Source: an uncultured Alphaproteobacteria bacterium (GTDB lineage Bacteria; Pseudomonadota; Alphaproteobacteria; Methylaequorales; Methylaequoraceae). Taken from it: DNA of 64,000 bases. The stretch spans positions 1 to 64,000 of the forward strand of contig CACAYF010000007.1 in assembly GCA_902536655.1 (NCBI GenBank), read 5' to 3'. Position numbers and translations under genes: made by a program. The stretch's first letter is position 1; each line of letters begins with the position of its first letter. The notes under the pieces are model-generated. The model did not search any database, had not been told where the DNA came from, and saw only the letters and a list, made by a program, of their open reading frames with translations. Shown in pieces: positions 7,297 through 15,309 of the stretch.

Positions 7297-9279
7297 TTAG
7301 TAGTATGTCTCTTTAATAATTTTAGTTATTTGTTTCATTATTTCTTCAATTTTAAAATCCTTAGGCGTAAAAACTTCTTTTACACCAAAAGATTTTAATT
7401 TCCTTTCATCAGACGGAGGAATTATTCCTCCCACAATGACAGGAATTTTTGCAAAATTATTCTTTTTTAAAAGGTTCATTATTACTTTTACAAGATGAAT
7501 GTGCGATCCAGAGAGTATGGATAAGCCAATTATGTGAACGCCCTCTTCTACTGCGGCAACAACTAATTGTTCTGGTGTTGATCTTATTCCATCGTAAACC
7601 ACTTCCAAGCCGATGTCTCTTGCTCTAACTGCTATTTGTTCAGCTCCATTAGAGTGACCATCAAGACCGGGTTTTCCAACTAACATCTTAGGACGTCTTT
7701 TAAGTTTGGAAGTTATTTTACTAATCTCTTTTTGAATTTCATGTATTTCTGAGTCTTTCGATCTGGTTTTAGAAATATGAGAAGATACTATTCCTGTTGG
7801 AGCTCTGTATTCTCCAAATACTTCTCGCATAACATTTGACCATTCTCCTGTTGTTACACCATGATGAGCACAATCAACGGAAATCTTCATAATATTTCCG
7901 CCATCAGTGGCAACTTCCTGTAATTTTTTAAGACACAGTAGAACCTTTTTGTTATTTCTTTTTTCTTTCCAAACTGTTACATTATTAATTTGAGATTTCT
8001 CAGCTTCATCATTTACTTTCATGAATCCACCGTCCTTTTCATTTACTAAAGGTGAATTTTCTCCCTCTGAAAAACAGTTCACACCAACAACTTTTTGTTC
8101 TCCTTGCTCTATATTCTTTTGTCTGTTTGTTTGCGATTCTACAAGTTGACTTTTAAGATAGCCACTTTCAATGGCTGGAATTAATCCTCCGATTTTATCT
8201 ATTTTAGATAATTGATCGTTGGCAGATTTTTTCAAAAGTTTAATTTTTTCTTTTAACACTTTTGAGCCCTCAAATATATCTGAAAATTCCAACAAATCTG
8301 TTTCATATGCCATTATTTGTTGTAGCCTAAGACTCCATTGTTGGTCCCATGGTCGTGGAAGACCAAGAGCCTCATTCCAAGCTGGAAGTTGAACAGCTCT
8401 TGCTCTAGAATTTTTTGCTATAACAACTGGAAGCATTTGAATTAAAATTCTATAAACATTATTTTCAGGTTGTAATTCAGTTAAGCCGAGAGAATTTACT
8501 TGCATACCATACCTAAATCTTCTGTACTTTGGATCTGAAATCTTAAATCTTTTTAAACATATTTCGTTCCAAAGTTCAGTGAAACAAGCCATTTTTGCGG
8601 TTTCTGTAACGAATCGCATTCCTGAATTAACAAAAAAACTTATTCTACCAACAATCTTTTCGAACAGGGATTTTTCAATCTTTTCAGAATTATTTAAATA
8701 TTCTAAAACTCCAATTGCTGTAGCCAAAGCAAAAGATAATTCTTGTTCAGGCGTTGCTCCTGCTTCTTGCAGGTGATACGAACAAATATTTATTGGATTC
8801 CATTTGGGTATTTCTTTGGTTGTATATTTAATAACATCTGTTGTTAGCTTTAAACTAGGTTCAGGGGGAAAAATGTAAGTGCCTCTTGATAAATATTCTT
8901 TTGTGATATCATTTTGTGTGGTACCAGCAAGAAGCTTTTTATCAACACCCTGCTTCTCAGCTGTAGCAATATACAATGCAAGAAGCCATGGAGCTGGAGC
9001 ATTTATGGTCATTGAAGTATTCATTTTTTCTAAGGGTATTTTGTTAAAAAGAGTTTGCATATTTCCAACATGGCTTATTGGAACGCCTACTTTACCTACT
9101 TCACCTTTTGAAAGAATATGGTCTGAATCATATCCTGTTTGAGTAGGTAAATCAAAAGCAACAGATAATCCTGTTTGACCTTTTTTTAAATTTTCTCTGT
9201 AAAGTCTGTTTGATGCTGACGCTGAGGAATGCCCAGCATAAGTTCTAATCATCCATGGTTTGTCTTTAACTTTATTCAT
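7297..9279 (-). CDS. ecm: Ethylmalonyl-CoA mutase
   Basis: Adenosylcobalamin-dependent carbon-skeleton mutase converting (2R)-ethylmalonyl-CoA to (2S)-methylsuccinyl-CoA. At 660 aa it is the single-polypeptide MeaA/Ecm type. The N-terminal mutase barrel opens with RTYAGHSSASASNRLYREN and GLSVAFDLPTQTGYDSDH; the C-terminal B12 domain starts near residue 530 with KPGLDGHSNGAEQ, containing the DxHxxG base that ligates cobalt. Methylmalonyl-CoA mutase is the alternative, but the length and the divergent neighbour ccr favour Ecm. The 100-bp gap to ccr should carry both promoters. The Nudix gene follows immediately. The G-protein chaperone MeaB is not in the window. Confidence 0.9.
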   Translation of the reverse strand: MNKVKDKPWMIRTYAGHSSASASNRLYRENLKKGQTGLSVAFDLPTQTGYDSDHILSKGEVGKVGVPISHVGNMQTLFNKIPLEKMNTSMTINAPAPWLLALYIATAEKQGVDKKLLAGTTQNDITKEYLSRGTYIFPPEPSLKLTTDVIKYTTKEIPKWNPINICSYHLQEAGATPEQELSFALATAIGVLEYLNNSEKIEKSLFEKIVGRISFFVNSGMRFVTETAKMACFTELWNEICLKRFKISDPKYRRFRYGMQVNSLGLTELQPENNVYRILIQMLPVVIAKNSRARAVQLPAWNEALGLPRPWDQQWSLRLQQIMAYETDLLEFSDIFEGSKVLKEKIKLLKKSANDQLSKIDKIGGLIPAIESGYLKSQLVESQTNRQKNIEQGEQKVVGVNCFSEGENSPLVNEKDGGFMKVNDEAEKSQINNVTVWKEKRNNKKVLLCLKKLQEVATDGGNIMKISVDCAHHGVTTGEWSNVMREVFGEYRAPTGIVSSHISKTRSKDSEIHEIQKEISKITSKLKRRPKMLVGKPGLDGHSNGAEQIAVRARDIGLEVVYDGIRSTPEQLVVAAVEEGVHIIGLSILSGSHIHLVKVIMNLLKKNNFAKIPVIVGGIIPPSDERKLKSFGVKEVFTPKDFKIEEIMKQITKIIKETYY

Positions 9280-9379
9280 GTTTTTTAAATAATATTATTT
9301 TTAACAGCTAACAAGAAATTATCATTTATTTTTTAATTTTAAGTGGTATAAATTATTTTAGAATATCATAGGATCCATT

Positions 9380-10609
9380 ATGACTGCAAAGAAAATTTAC
9401 GAGATTGGTGAAATACCAAATTTAGGTGAAGTGCCCGAAGAAATGTATGCATGGGTCATAAGAGAGAATAGATTAGGTGTGCCAGAGAATGCCATGCAAA
9501 TTGAGAAGATGCCAGTTCAGAAACCGGGTAAAGACGAAGTTCTTGTGATGGTTATGGCTGTCGGAATAAATTATAATAATGTTTGGGCGTCTCAAGGCAT
9601 TCCAATTTCAGTTATTGGAAAAGATACGGGGTATCACATAGGAGGTTCTGATGCATCTGGAATTGTTTGGGCAATTGGGGATAATGTTAAAAGATGGAAA
9701 GTTGGTGATGAGGTTATTATCCATTGCAACAGAGACGATGGAGACGATGAGGAATGTAATGGTGGTGAGCCAATGTATTCCAAATCTCAAAGGATATGGG
9801 GATACGAAACAAATGATGGCTCATTTGCTCAGTTTACAACAGTTCAGTCCCGACAATTACTAAAAAAACCTGACCATCTTTCATGGGAAGAAAGCGGCTG
9901 TTACACTTTAACATTAGCAACTTCTTTTAGAATGCTTTTTGGTCATCCACCTCACGCTTTGAAACCTGGGATGAACGTTTTGGTTTGGGGTGCATCTGGT
10001 GGTATTGGAAGCATGGCAGTGCAGATATGTAAGGCAGTTGGCGCTAATGCAATTGGAATAATTTCTGACGATGAAAAAATCCCATTTGTTAAGGAACTTG
10101 GCGCAGTTGGTGTGCTCAACCGAAAAAATTATAATTGTTTTGGTCAACTGCCAGATGTCAAAGATCAGTCTGAATATTCTAAATTTATTAAAAACTGCAG
10201 AGTTTTAGGAAAAGATATTTGGGATATCACTGGTAAAAAAGATGTAGATATAGTTTTTGAACACCCTGGAGAATCAACTTTTCCAGTGTCATGTTATTTG
10301 GTAAAGACAGGAGGAATGGTTGTAATTTGTGCTGGAACATCAGGGTACAATTTAACAATGGATGCACGTTATGTGTGGATGAGACAAAAAAGAATTCAAG
10401 GAAGCCACTTTGCGAACTTATTTCAAGCCAATCAAGCCAATGATATGATGATTAACAAGTTAATTAAACCTTTGATGTCTGAGTGTTTCGAATGGACTGA
10501 AATTCCTGCTGCTCACACCAAGATGATGAACAATAAACATCTTCCTGGAAATATGGCCGCTTTAGTTCAAGCAAAAAAGACTGGAATGAAAAGCTTTAAT
10601 GAATTATAA
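9380..10609 (+). CDS. ccr: Crotonyl-CoA carboxylase/reductase
   Basis: NADPH-dependent reductive carboxylase converting crotonyl-CoA plus CO2 to ethylmalonyl-CoA, the defining enzyme of the ethylmalonyl-CoA pathway. It is a medium-chain dehydrogenase/reductase: N-terminal substrate domain with GINYNNVWASQGIP, nucleotide-binding motif WGASGGIGSMAVQ near residue 200, and the Ccr-typical stretches VDIVFEHPGESTFPVS and YVWMRQKRIQGSHFANLFQA. At 409 aa it is slightly shorter than the usual 420-430. The start is supported by AGGA at 9370-9373, 6 nt before ATG. It is divergent from ecm and 42 bp ahead of mcd, so the carboxylase and the downstream dehydrogenase are probably co-transcribed. Confidence 0.95.
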   Translation: MTAKKIYEIGEIPNLGEVPEEMYAWVIRENRLGVPENAMQIEKMPVQKPGKDEVLVMVMAVGINYNNVWASQGIPISVIGKDTGYHIGGSDASGIVWAIGDNVKRWKVGDEVIIHCNRDDGDDEECNGGEPMYSKSQRIWGYETNDGSFAQFTTVQSRQLLKKPDHLSWEESGCYTLTLATSFRMLFGHPPHALKPGMNVLVWGASGGIGSMAVQICKAVGANAIGIISDDEKIPFVKELGAVGVLNRKNYNCFGQLPDVKDQSEYSKFIKNCRVLGKDIWDITGKKDVDIVFEHPGESTFPVSCYLVKTGGMVVICAGTSGYNLTMDARYVWMRQKRIQGSHFANLFQANQANDMMINKLIKPLMSECFEWTEIPAAHTKMMNNKHLPGNMAALVQAKKTGMKSFNEL

Positions 10610-10651
10610 ATATACTTGAATAAGAAATAATAACCATTAAATATAAAGATT

Positions 10652-12337
10652 ATGGATAGCTCAGTTAATATAAATTCAGAGATAATTAATTTTAAACAAT
10701 ACCTTTTATCCAATACAGATATTTTAAAAGATATACTCTCTAAACTTGAAAAAGTTTCCACCAAATCAAGGGAAGCATTTAAATCTGCTTTAACAAAAGA
10801 CAATAGAATTGACAACCAGTTGTTAGAAATAAACCAGTCAAAAACACACGGATTTGCTTGGTTTGATACATACAGAATAGGTCTTAGAGAGACACTAAAT
10901 TGGTTTACTCGCTTAAACAACGATAATAAATCTTCAGAAATTGACGCCGCCGTCACACTTTTTGCATTCGCTGAATATTTAATGCAAATGAGAAATGGTA
11001 TTATGATGAGCCAATCGGAAATAGTTAGACCATCAGATCTTCATTTAGATGACAACGACTTTGAATTCATGAATGATGATTCAGTTAGAGATCTTTTAGA
11101 AATCGGCCTTTCTGACAAAATTAAAACCGTAATTGTTGATTCTCTTGATAAAGATATTCATCCAAGCTTAGGACTAAACGATGAGACTCTCGATATGATC
11201 CAAGATCAATTTAAAAAGTTTACAGAGGAAGAAATTTTACCTCATGCTAATGAATGGCATCTAAAGGACGCATTGATTCCTGATGATGTTCTTAAGAAAA
11301 TGGCTGAGCTTGGGGTATTTAGTATAGCAATACCTGAAAACTATGGTGGATTGGGAATGGGCAAAGTCGCAATGTGTGTTGTTACAGAAGAACTTTCAAG
11401 AGGTTTTCTAGCTGCAGGATCCCTGGGTACTCGTGCTGAAATTGCTGGTGAATTAATAAGGCTAGGTGGTACAGAAGAACAGAAAAAAAAATATCTACCT
11501 GAAATCGCTTCGGGAAACATTTTGACAACAGCCGTCTTTACCGAACCAAATACCGGATCAGATTTGGGTAGTCTTTCAACAAGAGCACAGCTACAAGGCG
11601 ATGATTATATTATTAACGGAAATAAAACTTGGATAACACACGGTGCAAGGTCAGATTTAATGACAGTGCTCGCTAGAACAGACATGAATCAGAAGGGTTA
11701 TAAGGGCTTGAGCATGTTTTTGGTTGAAAAACCAAGAGGGAATTGTGAAAAACCCTTCCCGATGGAAGGTATGTCAGGCAGTGAAATTGAAGTCTTGGGC
11801 TACAGGGGAATGAAAGAATACGAGATAGCCCTTGAAGATATAAAAGTTAGCAGGAAAAATTTATTAGGTGAACAAGAAGGCAATGGATTTAAACAACTTA
11901 TGGAAACCTTTGAATCCGCTAGAATCCAAACAGCTGCAAGAGCGGTTGGTGTTGCACAAAACGCTCTTGAGCTCAGCTTGCAATATGCAAAGGATAGAAG
12001 TCAATTTGGTAAACAAATTCTTAAGTTTCCAAGAATATTTAATAAGTTAGCATGGATGGCAATGGAAACGACTGTTGCAAGACAAATTACCTTATTTTCC
12101 GCGAGAGAAAAAGATAATGATGCCAGATGCGATATTGAGGCAGGCATGGCAAAACTATTGGCCGCGAGAGTAGCTTGGAGTAACGCCGATAGTGCTTTGC
12201 AAATTCACGGTGGAAATGGTTATGCTCTAGAATATCCGATTAGTAGAGTTTTATGCGACTCAAGAATCCTTAATATCTTCGAAGGAGCAGCTGAAATTCA
12301 GGCTCAAATAATCGTAAAAGGGCTTTTAGCCAGATAA
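10652..12337 (+). CDS. mcd: Methylsuccinyl-CoA dehydrogenase
   Basis: FAD enzyme oxidising (2S)-methylsuccinyl-CoA to mesaconyl-CoA and passing electrons to ETF. At 561 aa it carries the roughly 170-residue N-terminal extension that separates Mcd from ordinary acyl-CoA dehydrogenases (GIMMSQSEIVRPSD lies in it). The catalytic region shows TEPNTGSDLG, YAKDRSQFGKQI, QIHGGNGYALEYPISR and a C-terminal IFEGAAEIQ holding the likely catalytic Glu. It lies between ccr and, four genes on, etfBA, which fits its electron flow. Its stop overlaps the next start by 1 nt (TAATG). Confidence 0.9.
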   Translation: MDSSVNINSEIINFKQYLLSNTDILKDILSKLEKVSTKSREAFKSALTKDNRIDNQLLEINQSKTHGFAWFDTYRIGLRETLNWFTRLNNDNKSSEIDAAVTLFAFAEYLMQMRNGIMMSQSEIVRPSDLHLDDNDFEFMNDDSVRDLLEIGLSDKIKTVIVDSLDKDIHPSLGLNDETLDMIQDQFKKFTEEEILPHANEWHLKDALIPDDVLKKMAELGVFSIAIPENYGGLGMGKVAMCVVTEELSRGFLAAGSLGTRAEIAGELIRLGGTEEQKKKYLPEIASGNILTTAVFTEPNTGSDLGSLSTRAQLQGDDYIINGNKTWITHGARSDLMTVLARTDMNQKGYKGLSMFLVEKPRGNCEKPFPMEGMSGSEIEVLGYRGMKEYEIALEDIKVSRKNLLGEQEGNGFKQLMETFESARIQTAARAVGVAQNALELSLQYAKDRSQFGKQILKFPRIFNKLAWMAMETTVARQITLFSAREKDNDARCDIEAGMAKLLAARVAWSNADSALQIHGGNGYALEYPISRVLCDSRILNIFEGAAEIQAQIIVKGLLAR

Positions 12338-12528
12338 TGGACTTCTTCCTTAACTTTATAATAGTAATATGTTTAATCACAACATTCATAGTACTTTTGA
12401 TAGGATTATTCCATACAGCAAGATCTAACGAAGAAAATAATAAGATTAATCTGTTCATGAGGTATAGAGTAGCAATACAATTCGTGACACTTACTATTTT
12501 AACGGTTGCCCTTTTCTTAAAATCCTAG
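12337..12528 (+). CDS. HIG1-like twin-transmembrane small protein
   Basis: A 63-aa protein with two predicted membrane helices (about residues 5-25 and 46-61) separated by a short polar loop and the segment NLFMRYRVAIQFVTL, which resembles the HIG1/hypoxia-induced domain (MRxRVxxQ). Alphaproteobacterial proteins annotated as twin transmembrane protein occur in the same place, just ahead of the PduO-type cobalamin adenosyltransferase. HIG1 proteins of mitochondria assist respiratory complexes, but no function is established for this one. It overlaps mcd by 1 nt and precedes the adenosyltransferase by 8 nt, so it is surely in the operon. Confidence 0.72.
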   Translation: MDFFLNFIIVICLITTFIVLLIGLFHTARSNEENNKINLFMRYRVAIQFVTLTILTVALFLKS

Positions 12529-12531
12529 GAG
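12527..12531 (+). promoter_or_regulatory. Shine-Dalgarno site for a TTG start
   Basis: AGGAG lies 5 nt before the TTG at 12537 and decides the start of the cobalamin adenosyltransferase, which has no nearby ATG. It is one of the strongest ribosome sites in the window. Confidence 0.7.
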
Positions 12532-12536
12532 ATATA

Positions 12537-13085
12537 TTGGTAAAACTTGACAAAATTTATACTCGCGGGGGGGATAAAGGTGTAACAAGTTTAGGGGACG
12601 GTTCAAGAGTTCAAAAGAGTAACATAAGAATTAAAGCTTACGGAGACATAGACGAAGCAAACTCATCATTAGGAATTTGCGTATCCTTCTCAAATAAAAA
12701 TTTAAAAAAAACACTTCTGGAGATTCAAAATCATCTTTTTGATATAGGAGCCGATTTATGTTTTCCTGAAAAATCAAAAAAATACGTTACAATATCAAGC
12801 GATAAGATTGATTTTCTAGAAAATGAAATTGATAATATGAACAGAGATTTAGATAAATTGCAGTCATTCATTCTTCCTGGAGGGAGTCAGATTTCCTCCT
12901 TTCTACATTTATCAAGATCTCACGTAAGAAGAGCAGAAAGATCAATTATAGAGTTAAATAATAAAGAAAAAGTAAGTACCGATATAATTAAATATGTAAA
13001 TAGGCTTTCCGATTTTCTTTTCGTAGCTGCAAGGTTTGAGAATAAAAAAGATGGTGATATACTTTGGATTCCAAATAAAAAGTAA
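12537..13085 (+). CDS. ATP:cob(I)alamin adenosyltransferase, PduO type
   Basis: Transfers the 5'-deoxyadenosyl group of ATP to cob(I)alamin, making the adenosylcobalamin that ethylmalonyl-CoA mutase requires. The N-terminal ATP-binding motif is present as KIYTRGGDKGVTSLGDG, and RIKAYGDIDEANSSLG follows. Near the C-terminus SRSHVRRAERSI and NRLSDFLFVAAR match the PduO pattern. At 182 aa the length is normal. Translation starts at TTG, directed by AGGAG. The position inside the ccr-mcd-etf operon argues that it is dedicated to Ecm. Confidence 0.9.
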   Translation: MVKLDKIYTRGGDKGVTSLGDGSRVQKSNIRIKAYGDIDEANSSLGICVSFSNKNLKKTLLEIQNHLFDIGADLCFPEKSKKYVTISSDKIDFLENEIDNMNRDLDKLQSFILPGGSQISSFLHLSRSHVRRAERSIIELNNKEKVSTDIIKYVNRLSDFLFVAARFENKKDGDILWIPNKK

Positions 13086-13099
13086 TTAAGGAAAAAGTT

Positions 13100-13855
13100 A
13101 TGAAAGCACTAGTTTGTGTAAAAAGAGTTATTGATTACAATGTTAAGATTAGAGTAAAATCTGATAAGTCAGGAGTTGAAACAGATAATGTCAAGATGTC
13201 TATGAACCCTTTCGATGAGATCGCAGTTGAAGAAGCTATAAGATTGAAAGAGAAAAATCAAATCCAAGAAGTAGTTATATTGTCAATAGGAACTGATAAA
13301 TCTCAAGAAACAATCAGATCGGGGCTTGCAATGGGTGGTGACAGAGGTATTTTAGTAAAAACGGAGAAAGATCAACTAGAACCTCTTACTGTCGGCAAAA
13401 TAATCAAATCTGTTTCCGATAAAGAGAAACCAGATCTTATAATACTAGGAAAACAAGCAATTGACGATGATTGTAATCAGACAGGTCAGATTGTAGCGAC
13501 CTTATTAGAATTTCCTCAAGCGACTTTTGCTTCGGAATTAAAAAAGAATAATGATAACACTCTTGAAGTTACAAGAGAGGTTGATGGTGGTCTAGAAACT
13601 GTAAAAATTAATATTCCGTGTGTAGTAACAACAGATCTTCGCTTAAACGAACCTAGATATGCATCTTTACCAAATATTATGAAAGCAAAACAAAAAAAAA
13701 TTGATGTTCTTGAAATTGGAAGCTTTGATATAGATATTAAAGATAGACTACAAATTTTGGAAGTAAACGAACCTCCGGAGAGAAAGCCAGGTATTAAGGT
13801 TGATGACGTTGACTCTCTTGTTGAGAAACTTAAAAATGAGGCAAAAGTATTATGA
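13100..13855 (+). CDS. etfB: Electron transfer flavoprotein subunit beta
   Basis: Beta subunit of the ETF heterodimer, which takes electrons from acyl-CoA dehydrogenases and hands them to ETF:quinone oxidoreductase. Recognised from MKALVCVKRVIDYN at the start, VKMSMNPFDEIAVEEAIRLKE, the AMP-site region LGKQAIDDDCNQTGQ and the signature TREVDGGLETV. It is 251 aa, the usual length. AAGGA lies 7 nt before ATG. It overlaps etfA by 4 nt (ATGA), the common arrangement for translational coupling. In this operon the obvious donor is Mcd, though ETF usually serves several dehydrogenases. Confidence 0.95.
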   Translation: MKALVCVKRVIDYNVKIRVKSDKSGVETDNVKMSMNPFDEIAVEEAIRLKEKNQIQEVVILSIGTDKSQETIRSGLAMGGDRGILVKTEKDQLEPLTVGKIIKSVSDKEKPDLIILGKQAIDDDCNQTGQIVATLLEFPQATFASELKKNNDNTLEVTREVDGGLETVKINIPCVVTTDLRLNEPRYASLPNIMKAKQKKIDVLEIGSFDIDIKDRLQILEVNEPPERKPGIKVDDVDSLVEKLKNEAKVL

Positions 13856-14787
13856 AGGTTTTAGTAATAATAGAACATGATAATGAAACTGTAAAACAAT
13901 CCAGTTTTTCTACAATCTCTGCAGCTAAAGAGATAAGCGATTCGATTGAGGCGATAGTACTTGGTCAAGGGATAGACTCTGTAATTAATGAACTCAAAAA
14001 ATCTGACCATCTAAAAAAAATTTATAAAATAGATAACGAATTATTTCAAAATCCTTTAGCTGAAAACTTATCCAAAGCGATACATAAGTTTACAGAAGGA
14101 TCTGATTACACACACATACTTTCACCATCAAGTACTTTCGGAAAAAATATGTCGCCAAAACTTTCAGCTCTTATGGATGTTCAACAGATTTCTGATATTA
14201 CTAAAATTATTAGCGATGATACGTTTGAGAGACCAATTTATGCAGGAAATGCTATTGCCAAAGTAAAGTCTAATGATCCCATAAAGATTATTACTGTTAG
14301 ACCAACATGTTTTGAACCTTGTGCTTTAAATTCAAGCGTTGATGTTGAAAGTTTAGAAACTAATCTTGATAAAAATAACTTAATTAGTTTTGTTAGTTAT
14401 GACAAATCTAAATCAGACAGACCAGAATTAACAAGTGCCAAAATAGTAATTTCAGGTGGAAGAGGTATGCAAAATGGAGAAAACTTCAGACTTTTAGAGG
14501 GTATAGCTGACAAATTAGGCGCTGCTATGGGTGCTAGTCGAGCGGCAGTCGATGCTGGTTTCGTTCCTAATGATTGGCAAGTTGGTCAAACTGGAAAAAT
14601 AGTAGCACCAGATCTTTACATTGCTGTTGGAATTTCAGGGGCTATCCAACATATTGCTGGAATTAAAGATTCAAAATTTATTGCCTGTATTAATAAGGAT
14701 GAAGAAGCTCCAATCTTTAACTTTTCTGATTATGGGCTAGTAGGCGATCTTTTTGAGCTTTTACCTAAGCTAGAAGAGAAATTATAG
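13852..14787 (+). CDS. etfA: Electron transfer flavoprotein subunit alpha
   Basis: Alpha subunit of ETF, carrying most of the FAD site. The C-terminal FAD-binding domain is clear: [48 protein letters not shown], and the motif [23 protein letters not shown]. The N-terminal domain is short and standard, and the total of 311 aa is typical. It is the last gene of the ccr operon and ends with a 6-bp tail-to-tail overlap with the convergent tlpA-like gene, whose stop codon lies inside its last sense codon. Confidence 0.95.
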   Translation: MKVLVIIEHDNETVKQSSFSTISAAKEISDSIEAIVLGQGIDSVINELKKSDHLKKIYKIDNELFQNPLAENLSKAIHKFTEGSDYTHILSPSSTFGKNMSPKLSALMDVQQISDITKIISDDTFERPIYAGNAIAKVKSNDPIKIITVRPTCFEPCALNSSVDVESLETNLDKNNLISFVSYDKSKSDRPELTSAKIVISGGRGMQNGENFRLLEGIADKLGAAMGASRAAVDAGFVPNDWQVGQTGKIVAPDLYIAVGISGAIQHIAGIKDSKFIACINKDEEAPIFNFSDYGLVGDLFELLPKLEEKL

Positions 14788-15297
14788 CAAGTTTTTAAGC
14801 TCTCTCAGAAGTTCTTCATTTAACCAATCGATATAACCTACTACTCTAGATAGTTCATAGGGACCTTCATTGATAATTAAAGTTGTTGGCATTACTTTGA
14901 CACCTAGTTGTTTTGTTAAATTAAGCTTTTTATCGATATATGTTTGAAAATCCTCTAGATTATTTTTTTTTAAGAAATTGGGGATAACTTTCGTTGGGTT
15001 TGCATCAACCGAAACAAAAATTACTTCTATTTCATTTTCAAATTTTTTTTCTAACTTAATTAGATCCGGGATTTCTTTAATACATGGTGGACACCATGTC
15101 GCCCAAAAGTTTATTAAAATTAGTTTTTTTGTTTTTAATTTATCCGCAACTTTAATTTTTTGACCATTCAAGGATTGTAAATCAAAAAAATTTATTTTTT
15201 TGGGCGGATTTTGTAATAATAGTTGATTGTTCTCATATGAATAAGATAGATTTGTAATAATTAAAAATATAATAAAAGTAAAATTTTTCATATACAT
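14782..15297 (-). CDS. TlpA/ResA-like thioredoxin-fold protein
   Basis: Exported or membrane-anchored thiol-disulfide oxidoreductase. A hydrophobic N-terminal segment (about residues 4-19) looks like a signal peptide. The redoxin core has the active site NFWATWCPPCIKEIP and the cis-proline region VMPTTLII. At 171 aa it fits the TlpA family, which keeps cysteines reduced, for example in cytochrome c or cytochrome oxidase maturation. It stands alone between etfA (3' overlap) and argH, whose start is only 12 bp from its own first ATG (an in-frame ATG lies two codons further on). The partner protein is unknown. Confidence 0.85.
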   Translation of the reverse strand: MYMKNFTFIIFLIITNLSYSYENNQLLLQNPPKKINFFDLQSLNGQKIKVADKLKTKKLILINFWATWCPPCIKEIPDLIKLEKKFENEIEVIFVSVDANPTKVIPNFLKKNNLEDFQTYIDKKLNLTKQLGVKVMPTTLIINEGPYELSRVVGYIDWLNEELLRELKNLL

Positions 15298-15309
15298 ATA
15301 ATAACATAG

